Origin: Gelidibacter japonicus
GTDB lineage: Bacteria; Bacteroidota; Bacteroidia; Flavobacteriales; Flavobacteriaceae
NCBI RefSeq assembly: GCF_010725055.1
Contig: NZ_BJKB01000012.1
Location: 1-64,000, forward strand
Direction: 5' to 3'
DNA: 64,000 nt
The position numbers and the translations under genes were made by a program. This document shows positions 39,706 through 48,580 of this stretch, piece by piece; the stretch's first letter is position 1; every line of letters begins with the position of its first letter. The notes under the pieces were generated by a model. It was not told the origin of the DNA, made no database searches, and was given only the letters and a program-made list of their open reading frames with translations.

Positions 39706-41829
39706 CTATTTATGCAATTTTAGTTGGATGCGCTTCCGCGGAATATCCACATCCAAAACCTTAACGATGACCTGTTGGTGTAATGCAACATGCGCATTCA
39801 CATCAGAAACAAAACTATCCGATAGGTTGGATATGTGGATCAAGCCACTTTCTTTGATGCCAATATCTACAAAAGCACCAAAATTGGTCACGTTGTTGAC
39901 AATTCCCGGTAATAATTGACCTTCCTCTAAATCATTAATGGTTTTGATATTTTGGTTAAATGTAAACACTTTGGCTTGCTCGCGAATGTCCAATCCTGGT
40001 TTTTCCAACTCTTTGATGATGTCCTGAAGTGTAGGCAACCCGACAGTATCTGTACAGTATTTCTTTAAATCCAGTCTTTGAAGTTCGGTTTTGTTGCCGA
40101 TTAAATCAGATACTTTTTTGCCTAAATCCTTTGCCATGCTTTCAACTATCGCATAGCTCTCAGGATGTACTGCAGAATCATCCAATGGGTTTTTGGCCGA
40201 TTTCACCCTTAAAAATCCAGCGCCCTGTTCAAAAGCCTTGGCGCCTAAGCGCGGTACTTTTTGGAGATTTTTTCTTGAGGAAAAGGCGCCATGTTCGTCG
40301 CGGTAATTGACAATATTCTCCGCTAATTTAGGACCGATGCCAGATACATAACTCAACAAACTGGCACTTGCGGTGTTGAGATTTACGCCAACGGCATTCA
40401 CGCAACTTTCCACTACCACATCCAATTCCTTTTTTAGTTTGGTTTGATCCACATCATGCTGATATTGTCCAACACCGATGGACTTGGCGTCAATTTTGAC
40501 CAATTCGGCCAAGGGATCTTGCAATCGTCTTCCGATAGAAACCGCGCCTCTAACCGTTACATCATAATTGGGAAATTCATCACGGGCAATTTTTGAAGCC
40601 GAATAAATACTGGCACCAGCTTCACTGACTACAAAAACTTGTATGTCGTTTTTAAATCTGATTTTTCGGATAAAAGCTTCGGTTTCTCTTGATGCTGTGC
40701 CGTTTCCAATCGCAATGGCTTCAATTTCGTAAGCTTCAGATAGAGAGCTGATTTTTTTCATCGCACCAAGTGTATCGTTTTTTGGTGGATGCGGATAAAT
40801 GGTTTCGTTGTAAAGCAATCCACCTTGGGCGTCGAGGCATACCACTTTACAACCCGATCTGAATCCGGGATCGATGGCGAGGATGCGCTTTTCACCTAAA
40901 GGCGATCCCAAAAGCAATTGTTTTAAATTTTTTGCAAATACGGAAATGGCAGCTTCATCGGCTTGTGTTTTGGCATTTTGAAGGGCTTCATTGGAAAGTG
41001 AAGGCAGCAATAATCTTTTGTAAGCATCCTGAATAGCGATTTGAATCTGTTCAGTACTTTCATTATTGGAACGAATGACTCGATCTTCAATTTTCGCGAG
41101 CGCTTTCTCATCGTCAATGGTGATTTTGGATTTGATAAAGCCTTCGGTTTCTGCTCTTAAAATAGCTAACAAGCGATGCGATGGTATTCGACTCAGTGAC
41201 TCTTCCCAATCAAAATAATCGCGGAATTTTTGTGCCTCTTCGCTTTCAGCTTTCGATTTTACAACTTTTGTTGAAATCATCGCAAAACGCTCCAACTGAT
41301 GACGGATGTTGTTTCGGATATCGGTGCGTTCGTTGATCCATTCGGCAATAATATGGCGTGCGCCTTCCAAAGCTTCATCTGCGGAAGCAATATCACCTTT
41401 AATATATTTAAAAGCAATCGATGCCAAATCCGAAGCATTTTGGCTCATAATAATTTTAGCCAAAGGTTCCAATCCATTTTGTCGCGCCGTTTCGGCCTTG
41501 GTCTTTCTGCTTTTTTTGAAAGGCAGATATAAATCTTCAAGAGCAGTCAAATCTTGGGCCGCTTCAATGTTTTGTTTTAGTTCCGGTGTTAAGGCCTCTT
41601 GCTCTTCAATCGCTTTTAAAATGACTGTTTTACGCTTTTCGAGAGCTTCAAATTGCTCTTTAAATTTTACAATATCACCAATCTGTACTTCATCCAAATT
41701 GCCAGTACGTTCTTTTCGATATCGAGAAATGAACGGGATGGTGGCATCCTCGTTTAATAGTTCGACCGTGTTTTTTACGGAGAGTTCTGGAAGTTTTGTT
41801 TGGGAAATGATATAGGTGATCAGCTGCAT
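39706..41829 (-). CDS. tex: Tex family RNA-binding transcription accessory protein
   Basis: A 707-residue protein with the full Tex layout: helical N-terminal region, a YqgF/RNase-H-like core (ILAIDPGFRSGCKVVCLD and the following TLGAMKKI), tandem HhH motifs (ASLLSYVSGIGPKLAENIVN and a second one), and a C-terminal S1 domain (PGIVNNVTNFGAFVDIGIKE). Tex binds RNA and the elongating polymerase (Spt6-like) and affects gene expression under stress. The ATG at 41829 is preferred over 41859, since a TATATTTG element covers that earlier start. The region in front is shared with a divergent gene and holds an 18-bp near-palindrome (41888-41905). Confidence 0.92.
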   Translation of the reverse strand: MQLITYIISQTKLPELSVKNTVELLNEDATIPFISRYRKERTGNLDEVQIGDIVKFKEQFEALEKRKTVILKAIEEQEALTPELKQNIEAAQDLTALEDLYLPFKKSRKTKAETARQNGLEPLAKIIMSQNASDLASIAFKYIKGDIASADEALEGARHIIAEWINERTDIRNNIRHQLERFAMISTKVVKSKAESEEAQKFRDYFDWEESLSRIPSHRLLAILRAETEGFIKSKITIDDEKALAKIEDRVIRSNNESTEQIQIAIQDAYKRLLLPSLSNEALQNAKTQADEAAISVFAKNLKQLLLGSPLGEKRILAIDPGFRSGCKVVCLDAQGGLLYNETIYPHPPKNDTLGAMKKISSLSEAYEIEAIAIGNGTASRETEAFIRKIRFKNDIQVFVVSEAGASIYSASKIARDEFPNYDVTVRGAVSIGRRLQDPLAELVKIDAKSIGVGQYQHDVDQTKLKKELDVVVESCVNAVGVNLNTASASLLSYVSGIGPKLAENIVNYRDEHGAFSSRKNLQKVPRLGAKAFEQGAGFLRVKSAKNPLDDSAVHPESYAIVESMAKDLGKKVSDLIGNKTELQRLDLKKYCTDTVGLPTLQDIIKELEKPGLDIREQAKVFTFNQNIKTINDLEEGQLLPGIVNNVTNFGAFVDIGIKESGLIHISNLSDSFVSDVNAHVALHQQVIVKVLDVDIPRKRIQLKLHK

Positions 41830-41856
41830 GACTTGGGTTTTTATTTTATTGAATTG

Positions 41857-41864
41857 CAAATATA
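41857..41864 (-). promoter_or_regulatory. -7 element of tex
   Basis: On the minus strand TATATTTG matches TAnnTTTG and ends 27 nt before the tex ATG. The 18-bp palindrome at 41888-41905 lies 23 nt upstream. Confidence 0.6.
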
Positions 41865-41887
41865 GTTAGATAATATGTGATAAAAAG

Positions 41888-41905
41888 ATACGACAGATGC
41901 CGTAT
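41888..41905. promoter_or_regulatory. Operator-like 18-bp near-palindrome, copy 1
   Basis: ATACGACAGATGCCGTAT: arms ATACGACA and TGCCGTAT match with one mismatch around a 2-bp centre. Its reverse complement differs at a single base from the site at 42513-42530. It lies 23 nt upstream of the tex -7 element and 22 nt upstream of the -7 element of the divergent 41941 gene. Confidence 0.7.
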
Positions 41906-41927
41906 AGGAAAACAGTATTACAGTTTT

Positions 41928-41935
41928 TAAATTTG
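41928..41935 (+). promoter_or_regulatory. -7 element of the 41941 gene
   Basis: TAAATTTG matches TAnnTTTG and ends 5 nt before the ATG at 41941, so the mRNA would be leaderless or nearly so. The spacing of 22 nt to the upstream palindrome equals that at the 42580 promoter, which supports the assignment. Confidence 0.5.
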
Positions 41936-41940
41936 TGAGT

Positions 41941-42510
41941 ATGCTTAGGAAACTTCTTTTTTTTAGCCACTTTTTAGCACTCCTGCTCGTCCTACATCAT
42001 ATATTGATGCAATGGGCTTTTGATATTGGATTTCAGCAATCCTTATTATTCTGGATAAAAATGATTGTGGTTATTTCAGGTTTGTTGATTGCGATTCGAT
42101 TTTTCAAGACCTTAAAATGGCGGCGGTTTTATTTTGCGCTTTACCCTTTGGGAGTGGTTATTTTTTCGTTTGGTTTTATGTTTCGTGGCATTTTGGGAGG
42201 GATCCTGATGTCTGCAATCCAATATCCCATAATCGCAGATGAGGTAGCTTATCAAAAAGAGAATATCACCATTTACACCAAATATACAGGGTTTTTTAGC
42301 AGGTGTTGCACCTATAGATTGATGGGCTCCTATTATAAGATTTTAGAAAAGGAATATGGCCAATTTAGTACCGAAGGACAGGATGCGCTAATTGTCAAAA
42401 GTTTAAAGAATACCACGACGCAACTCACGGTGACTTTTGAAGATTATCTTTTTGATGAGACGCTTCAGGAGCTTGAACTTCAAGATCGTGTTTTGGTTTT
42501 TGATAAGTAA
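41941..42510 (+). CDS. Membrane protein of unknown function
   Basis: A 189-residue protein with three or four membrane helices in the first ~95 residues (LLFFSHFLALLLVLHHILM; LLFWIKMIVVISGLLIAI; FYFALYPLGVVIFSFGFMF), then a soluble domain of about 90 residues (ENITIYTKYTGFFSRCCTYR, LTVTFEDYLFDETL). Not recognised. The gene is bracketed by the two operator-like palindromes, one in front and one directly after its stop codon (the latter belonging to the next promoter). It is divergent from tex, with which it appears to share a regulatory site. Confidence 0.65.
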   Translation: MLRKLLFFSHFLALLLVLHHILMQWAFDIGFQQSLLFWIKMIVVISGLLIAIRFFKTLKWRRFYFALYPLGVVIFSFGFMFRGILGGILMSAIQYPIIADEVAYQKENITIYTKYTGFFSRCCTYRLMGSYYKILEKEYGQFSTEGQDALIVKSLKNTTTQLTVTFEDYLFDETLQELELQDRVLVFDK

Positions 42511-42512
42511 AT

Positions 42513-42530
42513 ATACGGCATTTGTCGTAT
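42513..42530. promoter_or_regulatory. Operator-like 18-bp near-palindrome, copy 2
   Basis: ATACGGCATTTGTCGTAT: arms ATACGGCA and TGTCGTAT with one mismatch. It matches copy 1 in reverse orientation at 17 of 18 positions and lies 22 nt upstream of the -7 element at 42553-42560. Confidence 0.7.
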
Positions 42531-42552
42531 GGTGTTGAATGTGTTTGAAACC

Positions 42553-42560
42553 TATGTTTG
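42553..42560 (+). promoter_or_regulatory. -7 element of the 42580 gene
   Basis: TATGTTTG matches TAnnTTTG and ends 19 nt before the ATG at 42580. The palindrome at 42513-42530 takes the place where a -33 element would be expected. Confidence 0.65.
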
Positions 42561-42579
42561 TTGTCAATAACATGAAATT

Positions 42580-43380
42580 ATGAAAAAATTACTACAGATG
42601 GTGATGCTTTTATCACTGACGACAGGGTTCTCCCAAGGAAAAATAGATTTAGAGTCATTCTCTTACCCTGTGCTCACAAATTATCTTTATTACGGAATTG
42701 GAGATGTGGAACGCACGAAGGATGTCAAAGAACTACACCTGAACTTTATGGATGGTGGTCGGGATGCTTCTTATTATTTTGATGGTCAAGGGCGTTTGTT
42801 AAAATATATTAGCAAATTCAGCAATGAGCTGATTCAATATCATTATGAGAATGATCGTATTACCCATGTGGAGAAGAAAGATAACTATGGGAGTTTTAAA
42901 AAACCAGTGGTTTATAGCCCAGACGGGAAGGTGTATTCACATCCGAGTCTCATAGGAAGCTCAGGCAATCGGGTCTTATATTACGAATATGATAATCAGG
43001 GCAATGTTGCGAAGATTTGGGAACATTCTAAAGATAATTTAGAGCCATCTGATCTAAACGATATAAAGCCAAGCTACAGTTTTAAATATGACGATAAGAA
43101 TCGTCTTATTGAAGCTGATTATGGGTTTTCCGTTGAAACATACACTTATAATTTCATATACAGTACTGTCGTTGAGGTCACGGAAAGATCTGTTAGTACT
43201 TCTGGAAACAGAAAACCAACAAGCAATGCATATAAATACAATGATTATGGTCTTTCTGGTAGTTATGCCATGGACCAAAAGGGCAATTGGATTGCTCGTG
43301 ATATAAACAGGAAAAAAGAAATTGTATTTCGAAGAGTGGTGTACGCTGACGGAACGATTTCCGAATATAAATTGAAATAA
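42580..43380 (+). CDS. Secreted protein with YD/RHS-like repeats
   Basis: A 266-residue protein with a signal peptide (MKKLLQMVMLLSLTTGFSQ). Its mature part shows short beta-hairpin repeats of the YD type: ASYYFDGQGRLLKYISKFSN, YHYENDRITHVEKKDNYG, YYEYDNQGNVAKIW and YKYNDYGLSGSYAMDQKGNW. Such repeats form beta-strand spirals that bind carbohydrates or other surface ligands. It is the first of three related genes and has its own promoter with an operator-like palindrome. It lacks the C-terminal MORN part of the next two. Confidence 0.7.
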   Translation: MKKLLQMVMLLSLTTGFSQGKIDLESFSYPVLTNYLYYGIGDVERTKDVKELHLNFMDGGRDASYYFDGQGRLLKYISKFSNELIQYHYENDRITHVEKKDNYGSFKKPVVYSPDGKVYSHPSLIGSSGNRVLYYEYDNQGNVAKIWEHSKDNLEPSDLNDIKPSYSFKYDDKNRLIEADYGFSVETYTYNFIYSTVVEVTERSVSTSGNRKPTSNAYKYNDYGLSGSYAMDQKGNWIARDINRKKEIVFRRVVYADGTISEYKLK

Positions 43381-43551
43381 TATCCTATAAAAACCCTGTG
43401 GTTTGTAATCTCCCATTAAGTTGTCTTTCAATTTTCCAAAGCCATTTATGTTAATGATAGGGAAAGGATGAGCAATTTTATAGAGACCGAAGCAATACCA
43501 TTATTTTGAAATATTTTGGTTGAAACCATCAGAAAATAAAACCCTAAACCC

Positions 43552-45054
43552 ATGAGACAATTAACTGTTCTTTTTTTATTTTTTATTTGTGCAAATGTAT
43601 TTCCACAAAAAATAGATTGGATCAATGCACCAAATAACCCGATACCATTAGCATATACCTTAAATCATTTTAGATTGATAGGCGACCTTAAATCCAGCGA
43701 GGTTTTTGGGTTCAACGGAACATTGTTAACGAGAGATCAATATCACTTTAATCCAAACGGTCTATTAGAACAGTCCGTTGATGTTAATAAAAGAGAACCT
43801 TTAAAAAGTACTTATACCACCTACTTATATAATAATGATAGGACCGTTGCCTCTAAAACAGATAGAAAAGAAAACCAAATTATCTTTATTGTAACTTATA
43901 AATACAATAAGAAAAAGCAGCTAATCGCGTCTTATTTTGACAATAAAGAGAATCCACAACACAAATATTCTGATGAATTTGAATATCACACCAATGGATT
44001 TCTTTCAAAGCGTACGCAATTTAAAGATGAAAAGGCAATTTCAATGGATACTTATTCTTACGATAAATTGAATAGGTTAATACAAGAAGAGTCCTTTAAT
44101 AATGGAAAGCCAACAAAATCAAGTGTGTATCATTATAACAATACCTCAGATACCATTCTCGAAGTTACAATAAGCAATTCCTATTTTGGGGATTCGCGCA
44201 CTGATGAGGTTACTGAAGTAAAGACCTATAGTAATGGGTATTTGGTAAAAGAATCTTGGGACACCTATACCTTGACATTTGATTCACAGAACAATCTTTT
44301 GGAATCGTCATTTAGAAAATTGGGAAATAATTTTGGAGGGAAACGATTTATAAACATCTATTATAATCCTGCCCACAATAATGCCGATAACTTTATAGAG
44401 ATAGGATGTGTGGCCGGGAATTGTTTGGATGGGTATGGCACTTACCTGTTAGGAGATCGATATATAAAAGCTTTTTTCTCTAATTCAGCAATTAATGGTT
44501 TTAGCTTCTCTGTCAAAAACGACGATCCAGAAACAACCACTCTACTTATTGCAAATTCTGGTCAGCCTGTTAAAACCATCAAGTTTTCTAAAAATCGAAT
44601 GCTTGAGTATGTCAACTTTATGGAGGGAAAAATTTCAGGTAACTACTATTATAACAATTCCGGAGAAATAACCATCGCTGAAGTTGAAAATGGCAGTATC
44701 AAAACAAAATATAGTAATGCCAAGAACCAAGGCTCTGTACGATGCATCACAGGAGATTGCGAAAATGGATTTGGCAGCATATTATTTGAAAATGGCGATT
44801 CTTTCGAAGGTTTCTTTAAAAACGGACAGTCTATAGAAGGGATTCTGAAGCTTTCAAGTGGCCATAGTTATATAGGTGCTTTTGCAAATGGGAAAAAATT
44901 TCAGGGCTCAGGAATATTAATGTTCCCTAATGGCGATAGATATGTGGGTTTTTGGGAAAGGGGACTTCGACACGGACAGGGTGTTTACCAATTCGCCGAT
45001 GGAACGGAACAAGCAGGTATTTGGGACAATGATGAATTAAGAACTAAAATGTAG
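43552..45054 (+). CDS. Secreted protein with YD-like and MORN repeats
   Basis: A 500-residue protein: signal peptide (MRQLTVLFLFFICANVFPQ), KIDWINAPNNPIPLAY (an N-terminal block shared with the next gene), YD-like repeats (about 45-250: TTYLYNNDRTVASKTDRK, YSYDKLNRLIQEESF, YHYNNTSDTILE) and a C-terminal MORN array (about 400-500: GSILFENGDSFEGFFKNGQS, GILMFPNGDRYVGFWERGLR, GVYQFADGTEQAGIW). Cysteine-containing spacers CVAGNCLDGYG and CITGDCENGFG recur in this protein and in the next one. MORN repeats in bacteria are structural. The mature protein is probably periplasmic or surface-exposed. Confidence 0.75.
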   Translation: MRQLTVLFLFFICANVFPQKIDWINAPNNPIPLAYTLNHFRLIGDLKSSEVFGFNGTLLTRDQYHFNPNGLLEQSVDVNKREPLKSTYTTYLYNNDRTVASKTDRKENQIIFIVTYKYNKKKQLIASYFDNKENPQHKYSDEFEYHTNGFLSKRTQFKDEKAISMDTYSYDKLNRLIQEESFNNGKPTKSSVYHYNNTSDTILEVTISNSYFGDSRTDEVTEVKTYSNGYLVKESWDTYTLTFDSQNNLLESSFRKLGNNFGGKRFINIYYNPAHNNADNFIEIGCVAGNCLDGYGTYLLGDRYIKAFFSNSAINGFSFSVKNDDPETTTLLIANSGQPVKTIKFSKNRMLEYVNFMEGKISGNYYYNNSGEITIAEVENGSIKTKYSNAKNQGSVRCITGDCENGFGSILFENGDSFEGFFKNGQSIEGILKLSSGHSYIGAFANGKKFQGSGILMFPNGDRYVGFWERGLRHGQGVYQFADGTEQAGIWDNDELRTKM

Positions 45055-45059
45055 ATCTT

Positions 45060-47204
45060 ATGAGAAAGTTACTATTTATGACCTTTGTTTGTTTAATAAC
45101 AACGGGATTTGCCCAAAAAGTAGATTTGGCAAATGCACCTGAAAACCCCATCGTTTTTAAATTCAAATTGGAGCATTTTAATTTAAAAGGTGATGTGTAT
45201 CGTTTCAATTCCCAGTATTATTTTAATAAAGAGGGATTTCTTATTTCCAAATCAGATATTGGAGGTGATAATATCTATATCTATGAGAATGGAAAATTAA
45301 CTCGTGACGGCAATTTCAATCCATTTAAAGTAAATGATCAGGGACTTATAACCTACCGAAATGGTTATGACTATACCTACAATGACCGAGGCTTATTGTT
45401 AACCTCTACTGAAACTAGGGTTGCAGGTTATAAGACGCCAGCTGTAAATAATTTAACAAAGTATGTCTATGATGCTCAAGATCGGGTCATTAAGGAAGAG
45501 AAATATGTGTCAGATGTGCTCAAAAAAACGACGACCTACACTTATAAAAAGGTGGGGAATGCAATCCAGGTTTTTAAGGAGATCACAGAAGCAGGCAAAG
45601 AACCCTACAAAAACGAAAACCATTATATCGATGGCCGATTAGTACTCGTCAAAGACCAGTATAGTGACATCCCACTAATAGTTGAATCAAAATTAGATGC
45701 AAAAGGTAACAGTGTTGAGGATAAGCATATCAACGGCGGAACCTTAACGGATACTTTTAGTTATACGATTGTTTACTATTCTGATGCAAACAAGCCACAG
45801 AACTACACTGTAGCTATGATAAAGTCATATGACGGTTCAATAATACCTCAAGTTAGAAGAAATGGCCAGTATTTTTCAACCTGGTTAGAAACACCATTGA
45901 AATCTACCAATGATATGTTGTTTTATGATGATTTGACCAAAACCTATTATCTAGCCAAAAATGTTTATGACAAAACCTTGGCAGAAGGCACTACTATTAA
46001 AATGGAGCTGTTGTTAAAAAACAATGAGGTATTAATGTTTTTAAACGCAAAAGATGAGTATTTTATTTTTGACAAAGGACAGGGAGTTTTGCCAAAATCA
46101 GAAGAAAAGATGGCCTCACTTATGACTGGTGGACTATTTGTTTATACCAAAGATGCCCAAACACTGAAGGAAAAAACTTATTTGTTTAAAGATATCCGGG
46201 GAAAAACTTTTGTGTCCGGTGAAATCCTACCTGAAAATAATGACCAACTATATTATTATATTAATGCCAACTCTAATACGGTTGCAGTCATTTTTAAAGG
46301 TCTTTGGGTCAAAGACATCTCGAAAACCGATTTTAAAAGACTTGGTGATTTTGGATATCTCGCGTATGCAAATGGCGAACCCAAATATGTTTTGCCAGAG
46401 TATTATAATATGAAAAGTAATCAAATTTATTCTGGTCATATTTTTGATCCTAAAGTAGATACGGATGTTAGAGAAACCAATGCAAACGCATCTTCTGATA
46501 ATCAAAATTCCGTTTCATCCACAGATTCGAGTACAAGCTGTGTCTCGGGAAATTGCACTGAAGGTTTCGGAGAACTTAAAACCCAACACTCCACACTTAC
46601 AGGGTTTTTCTCAGGCGGGAAAGTCAATGGTTATGGCAAAGAAGTCTATAACGATGAAACTGGATATTACCAAGGCGAATTCCGGAATGGACAACGGGAT
46701 GGTTTCGGAATGTACACGTGGAATAGTGATCAAAGCTATTATATTGGCCAGTGGAAAGAAGGCCAACTTCATGGCTACGGCTATATAAAAAATGGGACTC
46801 AAGTGCTTCAAGCGGGGTATTATGAGAACGGAAAACAAACGCGCAACCTGCTGAACCAAGATTATATCAATAAACGAGCGGTGGGAAATTGTATTGGCGA
46901 TTGCCAGAACGGATTTGGGTATTACCAATTCTCAAATAATGATAAATATGTGGGTTTTTTCACCAATGGACAGTTTAATCATGTAGGAGCCTACACTTGG
47001 GTTTCTGGAGATGTTTATATTGGAAATATTAGAAACAGTGAATTTAGTGGTCAGGGGATACTCTATTATAAATCTCTAATGACCACGTATTATGGCAATT
47101 TATTAAATGTTACAAGACAGGGACTGGGCGTTTACTATAATAAATCGGGAAACATTGAAAGTAAAGGATACTGGAGCCAAGGCATTCTTAAAACGGCCAT
47201 GTAA
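45060..47204 (+). CDS. Secreted MORN-repeat protein, paralogue of the preceding gene
   Basis: A 714-residue protein starting 5 nt after the stop of its paralogue, so the two are co-transcribed. Signal peptide MRKLLFMTFVCLITTGFAQ, the shared KVDLANAPENPIVFKFKLEH block, a YD-like section (about 40-190), a middle domain I do not recognise (about 220-450), a Ser/Asn-rich linker (about 475-490), then at least six MORN-like units (about 495-714: GYYQGEFRNGQRDGFGMY, YYIGQWKEGQLHGYGY, KYVGFFTNGQFN). The CVSGNCTEGFGE and CIGDCQNGFGY motifs match those in the neighbour. Confidence 0.75.
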   Translation: MRKLLFMTFVCLITTGFAQKVDLANAPENPIVFKFKLEHFNLKGDVYRFNSQYYFNKEGFLISKSDIGGDNIYIYENGKLTRDGNFNPFKVNDQGLITYRNGYDYTYNDRGLLLTSTETRVAGYKTPAVNNLTKYVYDAQDRVIKEEKYVSDVLKKTTTYTYKKVGNAIQVFKEITEAGKEPYKNENHYIDGRLVLVKDQYSDIPLIVESKLDAKGNSVEDKHINGGTLTDTFSYTIVYYSDANKPQNYTVAMIKSYDGSIIPQVRRNGQYFSTWLETPLKSTNDMLFYDDLTKTYYLAKNVYDKTLAEGTTIKMELLLKNNEVLMFLNAKDEYFIFDKGQGVLPKSEEKMASLMTGGLFVYTKDAQTLKEKTYLFKDIRGKTFVSGEILPENNDQLYYYINANSNTVAVIFKGLWVKDISKTDFKRLGDFGYLAYANGEPKYVLPEYYNMKSNQIYSGHIFDPKVDTDVRETNANASSDNQNSVSSTDSSTSCVSGNCTEGFGELKTQHSTLTGFFSGGKVNGYGKEVYNDETGYYQGEFRNGQRDGFGMYTWNSDQSYYIGQWKEGQLHGYGYIKNGTQVLQAGYYENGKQTRNLLNQDYINKRAVGNCIGDCQNGFGYYQFSNNDKYVGFFTNGQFNHVGAYTWVSGDVYIGNIRNSEFSGQGILYYKSLMTTYYGNLLNVTRQGLGVYYNKSGNIESKGYWSQGILKTAM

Positions 47205-47208
47205 CCAT

Positions 47209-47829
47209 TCAAAAGTGTGATGAAGATTCAGAGGTGTTTTCTTTAATTTCCATCACTTCAAAAAATATTTTCAATAATAGGAATGGAATTATAGAAAAAA
47301 TAACGGCATGGTCTGTAAATAAAATGAATTTTTTTGAAACTAAAAACCAAAGCAATATTCCGAGAACTATGGATATGTGCAAGGTGATAACTCCTTTTGA
47401 TAATGATGTATTGAAAGTAATTTGATCAGAACCAATTTGATAAATAGCAATTTCTCTTAATAAAAAAGTAAGCAAAGTAATATTAAAGAAAGTGTTTTTA
47501 AAGAAGAGCACTTCTAAATTCATGATAATTAAGTCATGATCTTTCCAATTGATTACCAATCCAAAAATCACAATGATAAAAACGATATAAATAAAAAGGA
47601 AAAACAATCTCGCCTTTATTCCATTAAGAACTTGAACTGGGTTTTGGAATAGGTTTTTTTTGAAGTGATACCGTAATCTATAAAACACTGTCTTTACAAA
47701 TTCATCCCACCAAAACAAGTAGATAATATAGAATACAGTAATGTTTTTATTGTAAATGGCAACAAGGGTGATAAGGATCATTGCTGCTAAGGACAAATAT
47801 TTTGATAAGCGTGCGTAAGGCGTGTACAT
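47209..47829 (-). CDS. DUF6498-like multi-pass membrane protein
   Basis: A 206-residue protein with about five membrane helices (LAAMILITLVAIYN; ITVFYIIYLFWWDEF; LFFLFIYIVFIIVIFGLVI; ILLWFLV; FSIIPFLLLKIFF). The WWDEFVKTVFYRLRYHFKKN motif after helix 2 and the conserved aromatic pattern fit the DUF6498-type family of Bacteroidota. Function unknown. It converges with the MORN gene with 4 bp between stops. The ATG at 47829 is chosen over the TTG at 47832. Confidence 0.65.
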   Translation of the reverse strand: MYTPYARLSKYLSLAAMILITLVAIYNKNITVFYIIYLFWWDEFVKTVFYRLRYHFKKNLFQNPVQVLNGIKARLFFLFIYIVFIIVIFGLVINWKDHDLIIMNLEVLFFKNTFFNITLLTFLLREIAIYQIGSDQITFNTSLSKGVITLHISIVLGILLWFLVSKKFILFTDHAVIFSIIPFLLLKIFFEVMEIKENTSESSSHF

Positions 47830-48042
47830 CAATCGATTAGCTCTGAGTTTTAGCTGTCTAAAATAAACTAAAATTCAGTTCGATGGTCTAAACGCTACTG
47901 ATTTTTCACGTTTTTTATCAAAGACAACAAGGTGCTGTCATCATATGTACAAGGAACCTCATAAAGACTATCACGCACGACCTGCATGAGCATTATCTCT
48001 ATCCTAAAAGAGCAGCCTTATTAAAATATTGTTTCCCTAAAA

Positions 48043-48501
48043 TTAATCCATCACTTTTCTCAAAACGTAGAGTTCTTGTAAGTCTCCAGTGTTCTTGTTG
48101 CCATCACTGTCCAATAAGGTCAACGTATTTTCACCAACAAAAAACGGATTTCTGTCATTGGATAGTAGGATTCTTTGTCCTTGGTCATCCCATTCAAAGG
48201 TGCCTTTGGTTTCAATTGGCGTCGTTTCCTTTCCTAAATAGGTTTCTTGGATGAGATAGGTGTTATCACTGTTAATTGTAACTACGGTTTTGATCCCCTC
48301 ACAATCGGCACAAGGTAGTTCGCCTTCATATACGCCATCCCAATCTAAAGAAGTCATGCTGTTGTCTCCCGTGAGCCCCATGTCCACTTCTTCTATTTGA
48401 GGCTCCTCGATAGTTTGTGTTTCTTTTTTCTTTCCGGAATTACAGCTTGTAACAAATAAAACAAGGGCAATACATAGGGAATTGATAATAGTGGTTTTCA
48501 T
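48043..48501 (-). CDS. NlpE-type lipoprotein (copper resistance/envelope stress family)
   Basis: A 152-residue lipoprotein: lipobox at Cys20 in LVLFVTSCNSG. The NlpE N-terminal domain is marked by DWDGVYEGELPCADCEGIKT (CxxC motif), a TINSDNTYLIQETYL strand pair and GTFEWDDQGQRILL. In E. coli NlpE signals adhesion and envelope stress to Cpx, for which I see no homologue here. The C-terminal OB domain of E. coli NlpE is missing, as in many short relatives. Neighbour META protein lies 80 bp upstream on the same strand. Confidence 0.85.
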   Translation of the reverse strand: MKTTIINSLCIALVLFVTSCNSGKKKETQTIEEPQIEEVDMGLTGDNSMTSLDWDGVYEGELPCADCEGIKTVVTINSDNTYLIQETYLGKETTPIETKGTFEWDDQGQRILLSNDRNPFFVGENTLTLLDSDGNKNTGDLQELYVLRKVMD

Positions 48502-48580
48502 TTTTAGTGTTTTTAATATGGGTTAATCTATTGAAATTTGATAAAAAGGGAAATGATTTAAGTAAGTTTTAACAGGCTGG

